A stretch of 64,000 nt of DNA, taken from the NCBI GenBank assembly GCA_038363925.1, contig JAQQWL010000015.1, positions 2,905,314 through 2,969,313 on the forward strand, given 5' to 3'. Of this stretch, positions 58,988-64,000 are shown in pieces (positions within the stretch are counted from its first letter, which is position 1; the number at the start of each line of letters is the position of its first letter). Made by a program: the position numbers and the translations under genes. The notes under the pieces were generated by a model. That model was not told the origin of the DNA. It saw only the letters and a list, made by a program, of their open reading frames with translations, and made no database searches. The stretch is from Apiospora phragmitis. Taxonomy: Eukaryota > Ascomycota > Sordariomycetes > Amphisphaeriales > Apiosporaceae.

Positions 58988-61038
58988 GGCTTCGGGGTTT
59001 ATTGACTGTGGCAAGCGCCCACCACAACGCTTGGCAGGCGTGATCGTAGTCTCACTGTGTCTCTGCCTATTTGCTGCAATTCATGGCAAGATGGTTGTAA
59101 TGGAGCGGAGGTGACCGATTTTATCTTGCTACATGTTTGCGCGACGGGCAAGCGACGCGGGGATGGGTCGAAAGATATCATTATACGATTCCGGGACACG
59201 ATAAGCTTAATTGGATGGTTCGCATAATGGGACAGGGAGTCAAGATCACTGCGGCAGGAGGCTAAGGTGACTGCGGCGGTGCTTTTGCGATGGTTGCAAC
59301 CGTTCCTTGGAAACGCTGAAAGTCTCTGGTGATCCTTCACCCCGCTACGGCGATGCAACGTAGATCATGTTACATATTGACCATGCATGACTCGAGACCA
59401 CAGCCTCGGTGATAAATACACCACACCTCAGGACCAAGGAAGTATAAGTATAATAAGCTCTCTAGGCGCCTGGCTTTCTATTCTTTGTCCAGCCCTTTTT
59501 GTTCGTCCAGTTTGGAGCAGTAAGCTTTTTACTAAAACAAACACCATGCGATGCCGGTATCCCATCCGAACTAGATCCGTCGTAATGCGGCCGCCACAGG
59601 CGAGTCATTGACCGGCAGCGGGTGACATCCAATCTGGAGAAATGGGACGCCGTGTACCACATCTCGTAAGAAAATAAATGGCAGACCACGTGGTTGTGTC
59701 TCGCCGAAATGAACGATCAGCCCTTCTGATCCCCGATACACTCCCAAACTCGGGGGTTTACAACGTTGCACCAGGGTTTTGTTTTTGAAGTTTCGGATAT
59801 CGGCTCGCTCTGGCTGGTTAGATGCTGGAGGCCGCGTAGAGCTTGAGCCTTGGATGATACTCCTTATTAGGAAGCGATTTGTTGAACCACAGCTAGGTTC
59901 TGGAAGATCAGACGAGTAGCAAGATACATCTATGGTGTCAAGATGCCAATCGTCCAGACTTAGCTGTCCGAGCAGAAACCGACTTTCGTACCTGATGCAC
60001 CGTCAGACCGAGACCCGTCCCACGTCGAATAGATCTCATGATCAATGCGTGGCCTCGGCCCTCACGATCCGGGCCATCTAGACTGGGCACCGAGCGCGTT
60101 GACGTCGACCGGATTCAGCGCTGTCTGCTGAGTCCAGCGCTGTGGGCTGGCACGATGCAGTTAGTGCATCCCTTGATTTGCACAGCAAGGCCCTGATCCA
60201 TGGGCCCGACACTAACAGGGGTTCCTCAGCGACATCTGCTTGTTGCTCTCCATACTCCGTACCGGGCGGCTTCTTTTGGTATGTGGAACGAAATTTCATC
60301 TGCGCAAATGCATGGTGAGAATCAGACTCGTCAAACTCCATTGAAGCTATACTGTAACCTTTTTAAGGGCACGGATTCAATCTGAAGCAACATCACGGAA
60401 GAAATAAATGAGCGGCCCATGCGCGCGATGGTTGACCTTAATTAGCCTGACACAGAGAATTTGTTCGCAGGTGGCAGCTGGAAGTACTGAGGTTGTACAT
60501 CTTTCAGAGGAGTACACCGTACCGGCCACGGGAACCTTGGGTGGTTCTGATAGAAGTATCACATATTCCAACCACACGGAAATGATGGGGTTCGGTATTC
60601 CTAGCGAGTATATCGTGACGATGTTGAACTTGTAGTGGTGAGCTCGACTGAGGAAGTGGGGTAGATTCCGCGTGGCAGTGTAGCTTCAATTGCACTGTGC
60701 CGAATTCTACGGGTGCGAATGGTTCGTTACGGGGTGGAGCATTGCTGGGCCAGCAGAATTTGTCCTGTGCAGGTGAATGGGTATGTACTGGCTGCCCAGT
60801 GCGCGAACGGGTTGCCCTGTGGTGGCCTGTGTCGGTGGCTAAATTAGGTGGCTAAGTTGAGGCGGAGGTGCAGCCCACTTACCTTAGTCATCGGCAGCAC
60901 CAGCCTCCAGAATTCCTCAGCCGTGTCTCGTCTCTCGTCAATCCATCTTCTCTCCATCTTCTCCACCATCACACATCACTTCAACATCTTCCATTTCAAT
61001 TGCGACCATCCATCACCAATCACTGTTCGTCGCTCCAA

Positions 61039-61186
61039 CCGACTAGCACTCGCACCCTTGATCATCTTTTGACCGACTCCTACTCAGCGACTGTGTGCGC
61101 GGACCAGCAAACACCTCGCTGAAAGGACTGGGATCTTGGGCAAGGCGCCTGATCCGGCTGTCGGTCGCGAGCCTGGGTCGTGTTGG
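61039..61186 (+). repeat. Direct repeat, copy A
   Basis: About 145 bp beginning CCGACTAGCACTCGCACCC and including GATCTTGGGCAAGG and GGTCGCGAGCCTG. It recurs about 267 bp downstream with perhaps 75-80 percent identity by eye. Confidence 0.8.
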
Positions 61187-61305
61187 AAGTCGACAGTGCT
61201 TATTGGTTTTGTTGCTTTTGACTTTGTTGCATCTCCATCACACTTTTTCAATCGCGCGACGAGGGCTCCTTCCATCGTACAGCCTTCTACCTGCTGCCAA
61301 CATAA

Positions 61306-61454
61306 CCGACCAGCACTCGCACCCTCGATCACTGTCGACACTGACTCCTACTCGTCGAGCGTTGCGGACCAGCGCGCTCGTCGAAAGGACCAGGATCTTG
61401 GGCAAGGAGCCTGACCCGGTTACCGGTCGCGAGCCTGAATCGCGTTGTGTTTGG
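61306..61454 (+). repeat. Direct repeat, copy B
   Basis: Second copy, beginning CCGACCAGCACTCGCACCC, with the same GATCTTGGGCAAGG and GGTCGCGAGCCTG blocks. It ends about 45 bp before the ATG of the subtelomeric gene. Confidence 0.8.
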
Positions 61455-61498
61455 CAGAGGAGGAGCCGCTGCCTGCTGCGAGTCCAGGTGAGTCAATC

Positions 61499-62919
61499 AT
61501 GCCCACTAATGATGGAGTTGTAGGATCTCGGGAGGCTTTCTGCCAGGAGGCGACAAGTGTCGTCGTCGCATTCAAGGTGCATGACGGACAAGAACATGTC
61601 CACGATCGCGACGCCGACGCCGAAGGCACTCGATACAAACTGCGCATGGCCTTCAAGGCAAACTACCAGCCCCCCATCGTAACGCTCCGGTTCCACGTCA
61701 ACATCTTCGGCCATGACGACGACGGGAAGAAGGAGAAGACGACCCTCTACTTCGACGTGCCCCCACACCACATCTCGTCGCTCGCACAGACCCACCACAT
61801 CGACACCACCGAGATGGACCAAGATGAGCTGCAGCACTTCGCTGGTGGTGTTACGCGTGTTCGGTTCCTGCTCCAACGGCCCGGCAACCTCGTCCAGCCC
61901 GTCCGCGACCTCGCCCTCAAGCCCGCCTCGCAACGAACCCTCGCGTCTATGATCTCCTTGGCTGCCGTGCTGGACTTTGTCCTGTTCATGCCGCAAAATA
62001 CCCTGTCCAAGGATCAATTTCGATGTCTCGAGCAAGCCGTCACGTCCCCGACCTCCCGCCATGATCTACAGCAGCGGAACAAGGAACGTGATTGGTGGCT
62101 GGGCGCATTATACGGCGGCGTGGGTGGTAAGCTGGTTGATGTTGCAGCCGTTGACGACGACAGCACAGCCTCCGATTCGGGCGACTCGACTATTGCCACG
62201 GCGACCCCACCAGCCTACAGGAGGTCGGCGCCTGACGAAGAAGGCAGTGATGCCGATGCTTCCGACGCTGAAGATGGTGATGCTGCCGATGACGAAGATG
62301 CCAGTGATGCTGCCGATGCTGTTGCTGCTGACGACTTGGACGCGGACAGTCCTCCCCCTTACGATCAGCTCGATTCAGATGCTGGGGATGCTGCAGCAGT
62401 CGATATGAAAGGTGCGAGTTCTCGCTCCTTCAGATGAACCTTCTTGCTAACAGTCTTTCTGCAGGCAAACAACCTGGGAAACGACTACGCGACAGTCCAG
62501 ACCCAGATGTCCAGCTCTACCGTCGACGCTTGTTTAGTCCTATCGCTGAAGCATCGTGCTGTGAGAAGCTGGAGTCCAACCCCGTGGCCCTGGTTCTTTC
62601 GAAGCTGGAGCAAGTGCTCCAGAAAGCCCAGGCCACGGAAGAGGAGAATAAGTCCCTTCGTGCTGAACTGTCGGCCATGCGCCAAAGGCAAGACCAGCTG
62701 GAGGACATGGTTCGCCGGCACGACAAGAGGACCCAGGACCTCGAGGTCGAGGGCGCCGATCTCGACAGCAGGGTCAACGGCCTCGAGGAGCGCCAAGCCG
62801 AGCTGGAGGAATGCCAGGGCAAGACGGAGGACAAGTGCGACGCTTTTGAAGTGGACATTGCCGACCAAGTCCATAGCGCGTTAAGGGATAGGCTAATAGG
62901 AGCTTTAGAGACAATGTGA
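61499..62919 (+). CDS. Subtelomeric acidic coiled-coil protein, function unknown
   Basis: Exons 61499-62411 and 62465-62919 give about 455 residues in an intact frame. The N-terminal 200 residues look like a folded beta/alpha domain (TLRFHVNIFGHDDDGKK, LYFDVPPHHISSL) that I do not recognise. Next is a low-complexity acidic region of Asp/Ala repeats ending in SPPPYDQLDSD, then after the intron a basic KRLRDSPDPD segment and a coiled coil of about 90 residues (LEQVLQKAQATEEENKSL onward). The position next to the telomere and the duplicated leader suggest a member of a family shared between chromosome ends, but that is inference. The stop lies just before the RIP-like tract. Confidence 0.68.
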
Positions 62920-63947
62920 CTATTTGTGCTTAGGCGTGAACATTATTTTAGATATGAATGTGATTATATATATTATGCTTTAAATAAACGTTAATTTATT
63001 TAGGTATTATTCCGCCGGTTTAAGTAGAATAACTTTACGATTTAGTATAATATATAAGCTTACCCCTTAGGTATTATTTCGCTAGTTATTCGAATAGAAT
63101 AACTTCGCGATTTAATATAACGTATAAGCTTGCCCCCTTAAACATTATTCCGCCGGTTGTTTAAATAAAATAACTTCGCGATTCGGTGTAACGTACGGGC
63201 CCGCCCCCCCCGGCTCGTAGTAGGATAATACGTAATAAGGTAACGCGGTTAATTAGCGCGTTATACCCCGCGCCCCCCCCCCTTTTTTTAATTTAAGGTA
63301 TGTCGGAGTTCGTTCGAATTAAAGTAACGTTTAATGACCGCGGAAAAACGAATAAAATAAATTATTTTTAAATTTATATTTTGTACGCCGATTCCGGCCG
63401 GCGACTTGTTTTTTTTTTTTTTCTTTTTTAAAGAACTCTTTTCTATACGCGCGAGAATAAAGTAAGAATAAGTATAATACGACCGGCCGCGTCGGCTCCT
63501 TTTTTATATACGTTATATAATAGTATTACGGTTAAATAGCGCGTATATCGGCGCGTATTTCCGCGCGGTTTATTATTTAAAAAAAGAGACGCTTATAACG
63601 GTAATAATATACGCGGTTATAACGAACGCTATCTAAGTTTTAAAAGAAACCTAGTAAGATATACTAGGGTTTATATTAATAATATAAAAAAGTATCTAAA
63701 CGTATAATAAAAGTCGCTTTTATTAATATAATAAGTAATAACTTATAGGAATAAAAGTAATTAAAGTACGTAGGTTTAAAAGTATTTATAATAATTTCGT
63801 TAAAACTGTTTATTTTATTAATAAGTTAAAATTAATACTTAAATTAATTATTAAAATAAAAAGTATTTATATAAAATATATAAAAAACGTCCGCCGTTAT
63901 ATATTTAATCTCCTCTTTTATTAATTAGTTAAATTGCTTAGTTTACT
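62920..63947. repeat. AT-rich RIP-like subtelomeric tract
   Basis: About 1 kb of AT-rich DNA full of TA and CG but nearly free of CA and TG. In 63421-63780 I count no CA and no TG at all, while CG is common. This is the signature of repeat-induced point mutation (C to T at CpA) run to saturation on former repeat DNA. No element can be identified in it. Confidence 0.85.
63001..63215 (+). repeat. Three degenerate 67-71 bp tandem repeats
   Basis: Units begin at about 63001, 63068 and 63139. Each contains ATTATTCCGCCGGTT-like, AGAATAACTT-CGATTT-like and ATAAGCTTNCCCCTT-like blocks in the same order. The copies differ mostly by C/T and G/A changes. Confidence 0.75.
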
Positions 63948-64000
63948 TTAGGGTTAGGGTTAGGGTTAGGGTTAGGGTTAGGGTTAGGGTTAGGGTTAGG
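63948..64000 (+). repeat. Telomere, (TTAGGG)n
   Basis: Nearly nine perfect TTAGGG units reach the right edge of the window. The G-rich strand points outward, so this is a true chromosome end. Confidence 0.97.

Larger units (their letters stand above)
58988..61498. other. Subtelomeric intergenic region with duplicated leader
   Basis: About 2.5 kb without a supported gene. The right end (60850-61498) is CT-rich and contains a diverged direct repeat upstream of the next gene. Confidence 0.45.

Noticed and set aside
60408..60635. 75-residue plus-strand ORF in the subtelomeric gap
   Set aside because: No recognisable pattern; length within chance.
1..64000. tRNA, rRNA, CRISPR, prophage or intact transposon
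   Set aside because: I saw no tRNA A/B box pair, no rRNA motif, no regularly spaced repeats of that kind, and no transposase or reverse transcriptase pattern.

Overview
The window is the end of a chromosome from a filamentous ascomycete (Pezizomycotina, most likely a Sordariomycete). The evidence is short GT-AG introns (about 55-140 bp) with CTAAC/CTGAC-type branch sites, families restricted to or typical of these fungi (CFEM, AltA1-like, UstYa-like, Zn2Cys6 regulators, cyanide hydratase, a Git3-type GPCR), a RIP-like AT-rich tract, and a terminal (TTAGGG)n array running off the right edge. I recognise 26 protein genes and no tRNA or rRNA gene. I worked only from the sequence; family names rest on motifs and recalled family patterns, not on database searches.

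Layout. 1-5.9 kb: a gene running off the left edge that joins a cellular RNA-dependent RNA polymerase to an SF1 (Upf1-like) helicase, divergent from an AAA_28 P-loop gene. 6.7-11.5 kb: a broken UstYa-like gene, a secreted TAP-type serine hydrolase and a probable nuclear regulatory protein. 12-27.5 kb: a conserved core with CAND1, a small mitochondrial membrane protein, cyanide hydratase, the Tem1/Spg1 GTPase, glycine cleavage H protein and porphobilinogen deaminase. 29-43 kb: a small Cys-rich secreted protein, a homocysteine S-methyltransferase next to an amino-acid permease, an unknown protein, a single-pass membrane protein, a DHA2-like MFS transporter with a long N-terminal extension, and a CFEM-like protein. 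46-54.5 kb: an AltA1-like secreted protein, a Baeyer-Villiger monooxygenase divergent from an EstB/LovD-like serine hydrolase, and a Zn2Cys6 regulator. 54.5-64 kb is subtelomeric: a small membrane protein, a fungal fruit-body-type lectin, a Git3-type GPCR, an acidic coiled-coil protein behind a duplicated leader, about 1 kb of RIP-like AT-rich DNA with degenerate 67-71 bp tandem repeats, and the telomere.

Gene groups that may work together (inference): BVMO, ester hydrolase and regulator (ketone to ester to acid plus alcohol); homocysteine methyltransferase and permease (S-methylmethionine use, as with yeast MHT1/MMP1); and the RdRP and helicase, which are separate subunits of an RNAi complex in fission yeast but sit in one reading unit here.

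Caveat: many otherwise well-preserved genes, including the housekeeping gene CAND1, carry one-base frame shifts, most of them in short G/C runs. I read most of these as assembly indels rather than true gene loss. Two in-frame TAG codons (UstYa-like gene, permease) are substitutions and are less easily explained that way.
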